Of a DNA stretch of 64,000 nucleotides, positions 47,181-55,546 are shown piece by piece; position 1 is the first letter of the stretch; each line of letters opens with the position of its first letter. The notes beneath the pieces were generated by a model. It was not told where the DNA came from, made no database searches, and saw only the letters and a program-made list of their open reading frames with translations. A program made the translations under genes and the position numbers. Source of the stretch: CAVTJL01 sp963752325 (GTDB taxonomy: Bacteria > Pseudomonadota > Alphaproteobacteria > Geminicoccales > Geminicoccaceae); NCBI GenBank assembly GCA_963752325.1, contig CAVVXU010000020.1, positions 124,001 through 188,000 on the forward strand. Direction: 5' to 3'.

Positions 47181-48289
47181 GCGGGGCTCCTCGGGCTCGT
47201 GTCGACGATGAGAGCGACCGGGCCGCCGCCATCGGGACCCTGATGCTCGGCCCCGCCCGAGACGAAGAGCTCGGCATGACCGATCAGGCCGGCGAGGACG
47301 CCGCCCACCAGCGCCCGGGCATGCCGGGTGGCGGAGATGTCGCTGTCGTCCAGCATGGTGTGGCGAAAGCCGCGGATGCGGCCGCTGCGCGACGGCTCGG
47401 CCTTGCCCAGGAGCGCCACGAGCTGCTGGCGGGCGGCGGGGCCGAGCTGGCCCGGTGCCTCGAGGCCGAGCCGGCCCAGGGCGGCGCGCACGCTCTCGAC
47501 GTCGAGCGCGTCGGCCATCACGGCGTGGGCGATGCGCAAGGGGCCGCCCCAATGGTGGCTGGTGCCCATCACCACGACCTCGTTCGCCTGCAGCTCGATG
47601 CCGGCGGAGCAGCTGGCGACACCGGACCAGAGGCCCCAGTCGGCGCCGATCGCGGCCTCGGTGACGGCGTCGGTCTCGACCTCGCCCAGCGCCAGGGCCA
47701 CGCCCAGGGCCGAGGCGCCGCGCGAGAGGCCCATCGAGCGCAGCGTGTCGGTGGTGGCGACGGATTTGCCCGCCGCCTTGGCGCTCTCGATGCGCTCGCC
47801 CGTGAGGAGCGGGCATTTGACCTGGACATAGTGGACGTCGGCCGGCGTCTCGATCGCGGCATCGGCCATCGCCGCCTCGACGGCGCGCGCCACCGCCGCC
47901 ACCTGGCCCAGCCTGCCCAGCTCGTAGGGCGGCAGATCAGGCGTGCGGGCGCGGCCGACGGCCAGCGCCGGGCCGCTGCCGGCCTCCCCTGCCGTCTCGC
48001 GGCGCTCGACGACGAGCCAGTGCGGAGCAAGGCCGCCCTCGGTGCCACCCGACATGACGAGCGCAACCTCCCCTGCCGCCTCGTCGGCAAGGTGCCGGCG
48101 GAGCAGGTCCTTGAGCGCCCGCGCGGCGAAGCCGCGGCTGAAGTCGTTGACGCAGCCATTGCCCTCGGTCTTGCCGAGGATGGCAACGATGCCCCGGGGC
48201 TCGATCCGGCCGGCGGCGATGGCCGCCTCGATCGGTGCCGTGTCGTCCGGTGCGGCCGCGCTCAGGCGATGGACCAGGGCCTGGCGCAT
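47177..48289 (-). CDS. atzD: Ring-opening amidohydrolase: cyanuric acid amidohydrolase (or barbiturase)
   Basis: A 370-residue member of the small AtzD/barbiturase family, which opens cyanuric acid to 1-carboxybiuret (or barbiturate to ureidomalonate). Three repeated subdomains are visible; serine-containing repeats include VMSGGTEGG and FVSGGAEHQGPDGGG, and the first repeat has AILGKTEGNG with lysine. VHYVQVKCPLLTGER is a characteristic strand. The presence of AtzE, AtzG, AtzH and AtzF homologues in the same cluster favours cyanuric acid as the substrate. The start and stop overlap neighbouring genes on both sides (the next gene by 4 bases), indicating one operon. Confidence 0.9.
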   Translation of the reverse strand: MRQALVHRLSAAAPDDTAPIEAAIAAGRIEPRGIVAILGKTEGNGCVNDFSRGFAARALKDLLRRHLADEAAGEVALVMSGGTEGGLAPHWLVVERRETAGEAGSGPALAVGRARTPDLPPYELGRLGQVAAVARAVEAAMADAAIETPADVHYVQVKCPLLTGERIESAKAAGKSVATTDTLRSMGLSRGASALGVALALGEVETDAVTEAAIGADWGLWSGVASCSAGIELQANEVVVMGTSHHWGGPLRIAHAVMADALDVESVRAALGRLGLEAPGQLGPAARQQLVALLGKAEPSRSGRIRGFRHTMLDDSDISATRHARALVGGVLAGLIGHAELFVSGGAEHQGPDGGGPVALIVDTSPRSPA

Positions 48290-48293
48290 GGGC

Positions 48294-49814
48294 TCAGTGA
48301 TGCCCGGCCATGTGAGTGCCGATGGTCTGCCGGTCGGCCGCCGCGGCCGGGGTCTCGTAGACGATCTTGCCGTCGCTCATCACGAGGATGCGGTCGGCGA
48401 GCTCGAGGATCTCGTCCAGATCCTCGCTCACCAGGAGAACGGCGGTGCCGCGGTTGCGGGCCTGGACGATCTGCGAGCGGATCTCCGCCACGGCCGCGAA
48501 GTCGAGGCCGAAGCAGGGATTGGCGACGACGAGAAGGTGGACCTCGGCCGAGAGCTCGCGCGCCAGCACGGTGCGCTGGACGTTGCCGCCGGAGAGGGTG
48601 GCGATGGGCGCGTCCTTGGAGCTGGTCTTGATACCGTAGGCACCGATCAGCGCCCGCGCCCGCTCGGCCATCCATCCCTTGTCGAGCCACAGACTGGCCT
48701 GACCCGCCCTGTCGCGGTCGAAGCTGCGAAAAGCCAGGTTCTCGGCGACCGACATGCGCCCGACCGAGGCGTTCTTGAGGGGCTCCTCGGGCAGGGTGTG
48801 GACCTTGAGGGTCTGGGCCTCGGCGCGGCTCGCATGGAACTGCTCGCCCTCGACCAGGATGTGCCCGGACTTGGCGTGGCGCTGGCCGCCCAGGACCTCG
48901 ACCAGCTCCTTCTGCCCGTTGCCGGAGATGCCGGCGATGCCGACGATCTCGTGCTTGTTGACGACGAGCCGGTCGATGCGGATGTCCTTCTCGCCGCGCG
49001 CGTCGGCGGCCGAGAGCCCATCGACCACGAGGACCGGCACCGTCCCGGGCTCGCCCACGCGGGCGGCACCCTCGGGCAGCTCGGCCGTGCCGATCATCAT
49101 GGAGGCCATGTCGGCGCGGCTGAGGTCGGCCACGCGGCCACTGCCGGCGAACCGGCCCTTCCTCAGCACCGTGACCTCGTCGGCGTAGGCCGTGACCTCG
49201 CGGAACTTGTGACTGATCATCAGGATCGTGAGCCTGCCGGCCTCGGTCATGGCCTTGAGCAGGCCCAAGACCTCGTCGGCCTCACCCGGCGTCAGCACCG
49301 AGGTGGGCTCGTCGAGGATCAAGAAGCGGTGCTCGAGATAGAGCTGCTTCAGGATCTCTGTTTTCTGCCGCTCGCCCGCCGAGAGCTCGTGGACATGCGC
49401 CCGGAGCGGCACCTGGAAGGGCATGCGCGCCATGAAGGCCTCGAGCGCCTCCAGCTCCTTGCGCCAGTCGACGACGGCCGGGACCTCGGCCCGCGACATG
49501 ACGAGGTTCTCGGCCACGGTCATGGCCGGGACGAGCGTGAAGTGCTGGTAGACCATCCCGATGCCGAGCCGCTGCGCATCGCGCGGGCTCGCCATCGTGC
49601 GCTGCTCGCCGTCGACGACGATCTTCCCGGCGTCTGCCTGATAGTAGCCCATGATGCACTTCACGAGCGTCGACTTGCCGGCACCATTCTCGCCCAGGAG
49701 CACGTGCACGGTGCCTGGCGCCACGGTGAGCGCCACGTCTTCGAGGGCGGTGAAGCTGCCGAAGCGTTTCGTCACGCCCGTGGCGGTGATGCCGAAGGTG
49801 CCCTCTGTGCTCAT
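48294..49814 (-). CDS. ABC transporter ATP-binding protein for the cyanuric acid island (BMP type)
   Basis: About 506 residues with two NBDs. NBD1 has LGENGAGKSTLV, LSAGERQKTEILKQL and FLILDEPTSVLTPGEAD. NBD2 has GISGNGQKEL and LSGGNVQRTVLARELS, with the degenerate Walker B LLVVANPCFGLD typical of this family. It is the ATPase of the two permeases and binding protein at 52.2-55.3 kb, although four genes (cynS, amiF and biuH among them) lie between. ATG 49814 overlaps the biuH stop (ATGA). Confidence 0.92.
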   Translation of the reverse strand: MSTEGTFGITATGVTKRFGSFTALEDVALTVAPGTVHVLLGENGAGKSTLVKCIMGYYQADAGKIVVDGEQRTMASPRDAQRLGIGMVYQHFTLVPAMTVAENLVMSRAEVPAVVDWRKELEALEAFMARMPFQVPLRAHVHELSAGERQKTEILKQLYLEHRFLILDEPTSVLTPGEADEVLGLLKAMTEAGRLTILMISHKFREVTAYADEVTVLRKGRFAGSGRVADLSRADMASMMIGTAELPEGAARVGEPGTVPVLVVDGLSAADARGEKDIRIDRLVVNKHEIVGIAGISGNGQKELVEVLGGQRHAKSGHILVEGEQFHASRAEAQTLKVHTLPEEPLKNASVGRMSVAENLAFRSFDRDRAGQASLWLDKGWMAERARALIGAYGIKTSSKDAPIATLSGGNVQRTVLARELSAEVHLLVVANPCFGLDFAAVAEIRSQIVQARNRGTAVLLVSEDLDEILELADRILVMSDGKIVYETPAAAADRQTIGTHMAGHH

Positions 49815-50494
49815 GGCAGCCGCTCCACGAAGGCCTCGGAGGTGGCGACGGCGCCGAAGACGCCGCCCTGCATCTTGACCATCTTGATCGCGGCCAGATG
49901 GTTGCCGTGGTCGGTGGCGCCGCAGCAGTCTTCCAAGAGCAGGCACTCGAAGCCGCGATCGTTGGCCTCGCGCATGGTCGTGTGCACGCAGACGTCGGTG
50001 GTGATGCCGGAGAGGACGATGTTGCGAATGCCGCGGCTCCGGAGGATCAGCTCGAGATCGGTGGCGCAGAAGCTGCCCTTGCCGGGCTTGTCGATCACCA
50101 CCTCGCCGGGCTCGGGCGCCAGCTCTGGGATGATCTCCCACCCCCGCTCGCCACGGACCAGGATTTTCCCACAAGGCCCGGGATCACCAATGCCGGCGCC
50201 GATGCGCCGCGAGCGCCAGCGCTTGTTGTCCGGAAGGTCGGAAAGGTCCGGGCGGTGACCTTCGCGCGTGTGGATGATGTGGTAGCCCTTCTTGCGCATG
50301 GCCCCGAGCACCTTGGCGATCGGCCCGATCGGCGCCCTGGTGAGCGAGAGGTCATAGCCCATCTTGTCGACATAGCCGCCCTCGCCGCAGAAGTCGGTCT
50401 GCATGTCGATGACGATGAGCGTGGTGTTCTCGGGCCTGAGGTCGCCGTCGAAGGGCCAGGGGTAGGGGTCGGCGTCGATCATGGTCTCGGGCAT
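49811..50494 (-). CDS. biuH: Biuret amidohydrolase
   Basis: About 227 residues of the isochorismatase-like family, which hydrolyses biuret to allophanate and ammonia. The sequence ETMIDADPYPWPFDGDLRP, then IVIDMQTDFCGEGGYVDKMG and GAGIGDPGPCGKIL, is what I remember of Rhizobium leguminosarum BiuH. Catalytic residues are Asp in VIDMQTD, Lys in VIDKPGKGSF and Cys in SGITTDVCVHTT. The ATG at 50494 (MPET) was used, and ATG 50482 is also plausible. It lies downstream of the REP-like pair and overlaps the ATPase start. Confidence 0.88.
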   Translation of the reverse strand: MPETMIDADPYPWPFDGDLRPENTTLIVIDMQTDFCGEGGYVDKMGYDLSLTRAPIGPIAKVLGAMRKKGYHIIHTREGHRPDLSDLPDNKRWRSRRIGAGIGDPGPCGKILVRGERGWEIIPELAPEPGEVVIDKPGKGSFCATDLELILRSRGIRNIVLSGITTDVCVHTTMREANDRGFECLLLEDCCGATDHGNHLAAIKMVKMQGGVFGAVATSEAFVERLP

Positions 50495-50563
50495 AGGGCG
50501 GACCGTGCTGTCCGGGGTGGGAGATCGGTGCATGGGCGCCGGAACAAGGGCGCGCACGTGAAG

Positions 50564-50661
50564 ATGGATCCTCGGGTCAAGCCCGAGGATGACAGAAGAG
50601 GGTGCTTGGCCGCGCTCCCCATCTCGTCGTTGTCACCCTCGGGCTCGACCCGAGGGTCCAT
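50564..50661. repeat. Inverted pair of REP-like palindromes
   Basis: Two copies in opposite orientation. Copy A (50564-50595) has a perfect 9-bp stem ATCCTCGGG/CCCGAGGAT with a TCAAG loop (50568-50590). Copy B (50630-50661) has ACCCTCGGG/CCCGAGGGT with a CTCGA loop (50635-50657). As reverse complements the 32-base units agree at 28 positions. The pair lies in the roughly 196-bp gap between biuH and amiF and resembles the intergenic palindromes common in alphaproteobacteria. Confidence 0.8.
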
Positions 50662-50690
50662 GGCTCGACCGGGCGCGAGCGAGCTCATCC

Positions 50691-51696
50691 CTAATCCTGC
50701 AGCTTCTGCTTGTAGGCACGATTCGGCACCGGGAAGCCGCAGCTCGTGCCGTCCTTGACCTGGACCTCGTCCTCCCAGGGCAGGCGGTAGCGGCCGGCCA
50801 CCATGTCCTGCATGAAGGTGTAGGGGCAGTCCTGGGCGCCGCCGAGGACGGCGGTGAAGCCGCGGTGGCCCAGCTGATAGATGTTGTTCTCGACACCCCA
50901 GCCGGCGCGGGCCTCGCGCACGAGGTCGGGGCGCACCTCGGCCGTGACGATCTCGTCGGGAATGCCGCCGCCCTCGACGATGATCGTGCCGTCGAGGTCG
51001 CAGATCATCGCCTCGCCCATCGAGTTGAAGGTGCCGTCGCTGCCGCACATGCACACACTGGCCGTCACCATCAGGTTCGAGAAGGCGTTGGCCTGGTTCG
51101 TGACCCGCCAGGCGTGGCGGATGGGCGCCGTGTAGCCGGCCGTGCGGATCATGATCTCGGCCCCCTTGTAGGCGCACTCGCGCGCCATCTCGGGGAACAT
51201 GCCGTCATGGCAGATGATGAGGCCGATCTTCGAGCCGTTGGGGCCGTCGCAGACCGGGATGCCGAGGTCGCCCGGCTCCCAGGGCTCGACCGGGACCCAG
51301 GGATGGAGCTTCCGGTAGTAGAGCCGGATCTCGCCCTGGTCGTCGACGATGATGCCCGAGTTGTAGGGGTTGCCGTCGGGGTTCTGCTCCATCAGCGAGA
51401 AGCAGCCCCAGATGCGGTTGCTCGGCGCAGGCGGCCTTGAGCGCTGCGACCTCGGGACCGTCGAGGCTGCACATGATGGCCGGGCTCGTGTCCATCGAGA
51501 GGCCGTGCAGCGCGTATTCGGGGAAGACGACGAGGTCCATCGTCGGCATGCCGCGGCGCGCCTTGGCGACCATGGCGCAGACCTTCTCGGTCTGGCGCTC
51601 GAGGTCGGCCTTGGTGGCGACGGTGGCAAGCTGGAGCTGGACGAGGCCGATGACGACCCCGTTCCGCGACTTGTTGAGGCCTCCGAGACCGCTCAA
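50691..51696 (-). pseudogene. amiF: Formamidase (nitrilase family), one frameshift
   Basis: Hydrolyses formamide to formate and ammonia. It starts MSGLGGLNKSRNGVVIGLV and ends with the typical GTSCGFPVPNRAYK. The nitrilase triad is present: Glu in VVFPEYALHGLSMDT, Lys in LYYRKLHPWVPVEPW, Cys in GLIICHDGMFPE. The frame changes after LKAACAEQ. One extra base at about 51414-51420 (CAACCGC in the gene) separates it from IWGCFSLMEQNPDG. Correcting it gives a normal protein of about 335 residues. The gene begins 10 bases before the cynS stop. Confidence 0.85.
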
Positions 51697-51706
51697 GGCC
51701 GCGGCC

Positions 51707-52153
51707 TCAGAAGCGCTTGTAGGGCAGGAACTTGCCCGACATCACGACCTTCACCCGATCGCCCTTGGGGTCGGGCTGGCGCTCGACCGCGATGTCGAAG
51801 TCGATGGCGCTCATGATGCCGTCGCCGAACTCCTCCTGGACCAGCTCCTTCACCGTCGTGCCGTAGACCTGCATGATCTCGTAGAAGCGGTAGATCAGCG
51901 GATCGGTCGGGATCGCCGTCGGCAGCGAGCCCCTGTAGGGCACCTCCGAGAGAAGCGCCGTCTCCTCCTCGTCGAGGCCGAAGATCGCCGCCGCCTTCGC
52001 GGCCTGCTCCTTGGTGAGCGTCATCTGACCCAGCAGGGCCGCGGTGATGAAGAGCTGCGACTCGCCGCCGATCCCGGCTCCGATCTCGGCCCAGCTCAGC
52101 CCCTTGCGACGCTTGATCGTAAGAATCTTCGCGGTGACGTCCGGGCGCTCCAT
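51707..52153 (-). CDS. cynS: Cyanate hydratase (cyanase)
   Basis: Decomposes cyanate with bicarbonate to ammonia and CO2 (through carbamate). The 148-residue protein matches E. coli-type CynS in length: an N-terminal helix-turn-helix-like domain (LSWAEIGAGIGGES) and the catalytic C-terminal region with YRFYEIMQVYGTTVKEL (Arg and Glu) and GIMSAIDF (Ser). It is the fourth gene of the reverse transporter operon, between a permease and the formamidase. Cyanate forms from urea or carbamoyl compounds, so it may clear by-products of cyanuric acid breakdown. Confidence 0.95.
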   Translation of the reverse strand: MERPDVTAKILTIKRRKGLSWAEIGAGIGGESQLFITAALLGQMTLTKEQAAKAAAIFGLDEEETALLSEVPYRGSLPTAIPTDPLIYRFYEIMQVYGTTVKELVQEEFGDGIMSAIDFDIAVERQPDPKGDRVKVVMSGKFLPYKRF

Positions 52154-52165
52154 CGGGCCTCGCTC

Positions 52166-53092
52166 CTACTTGGTGATCGACAGTTCGCCCGGGGCGCCGG
52201 CGAGGCTGCGCTCGGGCGAGACGGAGAGGATCATGATGACGAGGGTCAGCACGTAGGGGGCGGCGTAGAACATGTAGTAGCCCTGGGTGACGCCCACCGA
52301 CTGCAGCGCCGGCCCGAGGGCGCCGGCCCCGCCGAAGAGAAGAGCGGCCAGGAGGCAGTAGAGCGGGTTCCAGCGCGCGAAGATCACGAGCGCCACCGCC
52401 ATCAGGCCCTGGCCCGAGGAGATCCGCTCGTTCCAGCTGCCCGGATAGTAGAGGGAGAGGTAGGCGCCGCCGATCCCGGCGAGAAAGCCGCCGGCCATGG
52501 TGGCGAGCAGCCTCACCCGGTCGACCGAGTAGCCCATCGCCATCGCGGCATCGGCGCTGTCACCCACCATGCGGACGATGAGGCCGAGGCGCGTCGAGCG
52601 GAAGGCCCACCACATGCCGAAGGCCACGAGGATACCGAGGATGAAGAGCTCGTTCACCTTCAGCGCCGCCTCAATCTGCGGCACGTCCGACCAGAAGCCG
52701 AACGGGATCGAGTGGAGCATGGGTGCCGAGGGCTGGATCAGGGGCTTGCCGAAGAAGAAGGCGAGCCCCATGCCCAGCAGCATCATGGCGATGCCGACGG
52801 CGATGTCGTTGACCCTACGGAAGCTGCAGAGCCAGCCGTGAAGGGCGCCGTAGGCGGCGCCGACGATGCCCGCACCCAGGACGCCCAGCCAGGGCGAGCC
52901 CGTGAGGTAGGAGGCGCCGTAGCCCGACATGGCGCCCAGGACGAGCGTGCCTTCGAGGCCCAGATTGATGCGGCCGCTTTTCTCGGTCAGGCATTCCCCG
53001 ACGCTGACGAAGATAAAAGGGGTGCTGACCCGGATGGCACCACCCAGCACCGCCAGCGCCACGCCCCACCAGCCCAGATCATGCTCGATCAT
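52166..53092 (-). CDS. ABC transporter permease, BMP type (COG1079 subunit) of cyanuric acid island
   Basis: A 308-residue permease with about nine helices. Diagnostic parts are GECLTEKSGRINLGLEGTL, RRVNDIAVGIAMML, GDSADAAMAMGYSVDRVR and SSGQGLMAVALVIFARWNPL. It pairs with the 53.1-54.2 kb subunit (4-base overlap) and with the binding protein at 54.2-55.3 kb. Presumed cargo is cyanuric acid, biuret or similar amides, inferred only from context. Confidence 0.9.
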   Translation of the reverse strand: MIEHDLGWWGVALAVLGGAIRVSTPFIFVSVGECLTEKSGRINLGLEGTLVLGAMSGYGASYLTGSPWLGVLGAGIVGAAYGALHGWLCSFRRVNDIAVGIAMMLLGMGLAFFFGKPLIQPSAPMLHSIPFGFWSDVPQIEAALKVNELFILGILVAFGMWWAFRSTRLGLIVRMVGDSADAAMAMGYSVDRVRLLATMAGGFLAGIGGAYLSLYYPGSWNERISSGQGLMAVALVIFARWNPLYCLLAALLFGGAGALGPALQSVGVTQGYYMFYAAPYVLTLVIMILSVSPERSLAGAPGELSITK

Positions 53093-54198
53093 TTGGCGGA
53101 CCCTCCGGAGAAGAGACGCAGCCGCCCATAGGCCGTGTCGGAGAGCAGGATCACGACGAAGATGACGCCCTGGAGCACCAGCACGGTGGCGTCGGGGAGG
53201 CCCATGCGCCGCTGGACCAGGCCGCCGGCCGCGTCGATCCCGCCCATCAGGATGGCCACCGGGATGATGGCCAGCGGATTGTGGCGAGCGAGGAAGGCGA
53301 TGAGGATGCCGGTGTAGCCGTAGCCCACAGCGAGCGAGCCGTTGGCGCGGCTCAGCACCGAGGCCACCTGGAGCATGCCCGCGAGCCCGGCGCAGCCGCC
53401 GGCGATGGCGCAGGTGGTGACGATGAGGCGCCCGACCGGCAGGCCCTGGAGCCGGGCTGCGCGGACATTGCCGCCGGTCATCCGGGCGGCGAAGCCGAAG
53501 CTGGTCCGGTAGATGAGCGCCCAGAGCAGGATGCAGAGGACGATGCCGACGACCAGCCCCCAATGCACCTCCATGCCGGGGATGGTGCCGATCATGTTGG
53601 CCTGGCCCACGGCATAGGTCGAGGGCTTGTTGAGGCTCGCCGGGTCGCGCAGCGGCCCCTCGACGAGCTGGTTCATGATGGCGATCGCGATGTAGGTCAG
53701 CAGCAGGCTCGAGATGGTCTCGTTGACGCCCCGATAGTGGCGCAGGGCACCGGCGAGGCCGATCCAGATGCCGCCCATGGCGATGCCGGCCACCGCCATC
53801 GCCGGGATGACGACGAAGGGCGAGAGCGGCTGGAGCGGCTGGGCGATGACGGCGGCGGCGAGGCCGCCCAGGACGACCGCACCCTCACCGCCGATGATGA
53901 CGAGGCCGATCTGCGCCGGCAGGGCGACGCAGAGGCCCGTCAGCAGCACGGGCGAGGCCCGCTCGAGCGTGTTCTGGATCGAGAACCAGGTCCCGAATCC
54001 GCCCTTGTACATGAGCTGGTAGAACTGGACCGGCGACTTGCCGACCACGAGAAGGAAGATCGCGAAGATCAGCCCCGCCAGCAGGAGGGCGCCGATCGGG
54101 ATGACGACGCCCTCGGCCCAGCGGCCGAACGAATCGCGGATCTCCTGGCGCCGCGCCGCCCAGGCTGCAAGCGGCGCGCTTTCGGCTGCGGCCTGCAT
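53089..54198 (-). CDS. ABC transporter permease, BMP type (COG4603 subunit) of cyanuric acid island
   Basis: A 369-residue permease. IIGGEGAVVLGGLAAAVIA, RGVNETISSLLLTYI and GYGYTGILIAFLARHNP are the usual family signatures. The N-terminal part has one long helix (VVIPIGALLLAGLIFAIFLL). It starts 18 bases after the binding protein stop and overlaps the next permease. Confidence 0.9.
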   Translation of the reverse strand: MQAAAESAPLAAWAARRQEIRDSFGRWAEGVVIPIGALLLAGLIFAIFLLVVGKSPVQFYQLMYKGGFGTWFSIQNTLERASPVLLTGLCVALPAQIGLVIIGGEGAVVLGGLAAAVIAQPLQPLSPFVVIPAMAVAGIAMGGIWIGLAGALRHYRGVNETISSLLLTYIAIAIMNQLVEGPLRDPASLNKPSTYAVGQANMIGTIPGMEVHWGLVVGIVLCILLWALIYRTSFGFAARMTGGNVRAARLQGLPVGRLIVTTCAIAGGCAGLAGMLQVASVLSRANGSLAVGYGYTGILIAFLARHNPLAIIPVAILMGGIDAAGGLVQRRMGLPDATVLVLQGVIFVVILLSDTAYGRLRLFSGGSAK

Positions 54199-54216
54199 AG
54201 ACGCTCTCCTTACCGG

Positions 54217-55335
54217 TCAGGAGGTCGAGCCGGCGACGCCCTCGACCAAGTAATTCATGCTCTCGAGCTGGATCGCCGTCTCCTCGTAGGCGGTGCCGGC
54301 GGGGACGACGAGCTTGCCCGTATTGTCCTTGAGCGGGCCCTTGATGACGGAGTAGCCGCCCTTCATGATCTGGGCCTTCACCTCGTCGGCGTTCTTGCGC
54401 GCGGCGTCGGTGACGGCGGGGCCATAGGGGCTCATCTTGATGAAGCCCTCCTTGAGGCCGCCGCGCACGAAGTTCGGCAAAGGCTCGCCCTTCTGGGCCT
54501 TCTCGACGAACATCGTGTAGACGACCTGCCAGTTCCACTCGGCACCGGTGAGGTAGCCCTTGGGCGCCAGCGGCGCCTGGTTCGCGTGGTAGCCGCAGGT
54601 GTAGGCGCCGCGCCGCTCGGTGGTCTCGACGACGACCTTCGGGCTGTCGACGTGGCAGGTGATGACGTCGGCACCCTGGTCGATCAGCGCGTTGGTGGCC
54701 TCGGCCTCCTTGACGGCCAGCGACCACTCGCCGGTGAAGATCACCTGCGTCGTGATGCTCGGGTCGACCGACCGGGCGCCGAGCGTGAAGCTGTTGATGT
54801 TGAGCAGCACCTGGGGGATCGGCTTGGCGGCGACGAAGCCCAGCTTCTTCGACTTCGACATGTGGCCGGCGACGACGCCGTTCAGATACTGCCCCATGCC
54901 GATATAGCCGAAGTAGGACCCGGCATTCATCGGGTCCTTGTCTTTGTTCCAGAGCCCACCGCAGTGCCGGAACTGCACATCCGGATACTTCTTCGCCATC
55001 TTCAGCATGTAGGGGTCGAAGTAGCCGAACGAGGTCGGGAAGAGCAGCGTGGCGCCGTCGAGGTTGATCATGCTTTCCATGGTCTGCTCGACGTCGACCG
55101 TCTCGGGGACGTTCTCCTCCTCGACGACCTGGACCCCGCTCATCTTCTTGATGACGGCGGCACCCTCGGCGTGGGCCTGGTTGTAGCCGTAGTCGTCCTT
55201 GGGCCCGACGTAGATGAAGCCGACGACGAGGTCGGCCGCCTTTGCCGGACGCATGCCGAGGCCGCCCATCACGACGCCGGTCGCCATGCCGGCACCGACA
55301 CTCGAGAGGAGCCTGCGACGATCGAGCTTCATCAT
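54217..55335 (-). CDS. BMP-family substrate-binding protein with Tat-like signal
   Basis: A 372-residue periplasmic binding protein. The leader has a twin-arginine-like motif (DRRRLLSSVG) followed by GMATGVVMGGLGMRPAKA. The mature part starts ADLVVGFIYVGPKDDYGYNQAHAEG and carries QFRHCGGLW, CHVDSPKVV and the C-terminal GLKEGFIKMSPYGPAV. Orthologues of this pattern are often found with urea- or amide-degradation genes. First gene of the large reverse operon, preceded by a sigma-54 promoter and two palindromic operators. Confidence 0.9.
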   Translation of the reverse strand: MMKLDRRRLLSSVGAGMATGVVMGGLGMRPAKAADLVVGFIYVGPKDDYGYNQAHAEGAAVIKKMSGVQVVEEENVPETVDVEQTMESMINLDGATLLFPTSFGYFDPYMLKMAKKYPDVQFRHCGGLWNKDKDPMNAGSYFGYIGMGQYLNGVVAGHMSKSKKLGFVAAKPIPQVLLNINSFTLGARSVDPSITTQVIFTGEWSLAVKEAEATNALIDQGADVITCHVDSPKVVVETTERRGAYTCGYHANQAPLAPKGYLTGAEWNWQVVYTMFVEKAQKGEPLPNFVRGGLKEGFIKMSPYGPAVTDAARKNADEVKAQIMKGGYSVIKGPLKDNTGKLVVPAGTAYEETAIQLESMNYLVEGVAGSTS

Positions 55336-55395
55336 GGTTGCGCTGCCTCCGTCCTGCCAGCCCTCCCAACGAGCCGGCCCACCGTCCTATCCTTC

Positions 55396-55410
55396 GCAAG
55401 CATCGTGCCA
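55396..55410 (-). promoter_or_regulatory. Sigma-54 promoter of transporter-cynS-amiF-biuH-atzD operon
   Basis: The reverse strand reads TGGCACGATGCTTGC, an exact fit to the sigma-54 core TGGCACG-N4-TTGC. Start of transcription would be near 55384, about 50 bases before the binding-protein ATG at 55335. Confidence 0.85.
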
Positions 55411-55468
55411 CGCCGGAACGGCGCGGATTTCCTGAACGCGAGACCGCGAGCTGGCGCGCAGGCTGCCT

Positions 55469-55484
55469 AGATTGCATGCAATCT
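55469..55484. promoter_or_regulatory. Operator palindrome 1 (FCD-GntR candidate)
   Basis: AGATTGCATGCAATCT, a perfect 16-base palindrome about 59 bases upstream of the sigma-54 site. Centre 55476.5, 63 bp from palindrome 2. Confidence 0.8.
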
Positions 55485-55532
55485 GCGCTTGCTGCAGCGC
55501 GAAGAGGCAGATTTGCCGGCATTCGGGATAGC

Positions 55533-55546
55533 GATTGTGTGCAATC
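55533..55546. promoter_or_regulatory. Operator palindrome 2 (FCD-GntR candidate)
   Basis: GATTGTGTGCAATC, directly after the atzH stop codon. Same arms as palindrome 1 (GATTG/CAATC). Centre 55539.5. Confidence 0.75.

Noticed and set aside
47943..50258. Open frame of 771 codons on the + strand opposite the island ATPase and biuH
   Set aside because: Shadow of two clear reverse-strand genes.
52166..55335. Reading the 52-55 kb transporter as a second nucleoside importer
   Set aside because: Possible by family, but linkage to atzD, biuH and cynS and the shared regulatory sites point to a different substrate; kept as the alternative.
53281..55470. Open frame of 729 codons on the + strand across the permease and binding-protein genes
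   Set aside because: Antisense to well-conserved ABC genes; composition is charged and low in complexity, as expected for a shadow frame in G+C-rich DNA.
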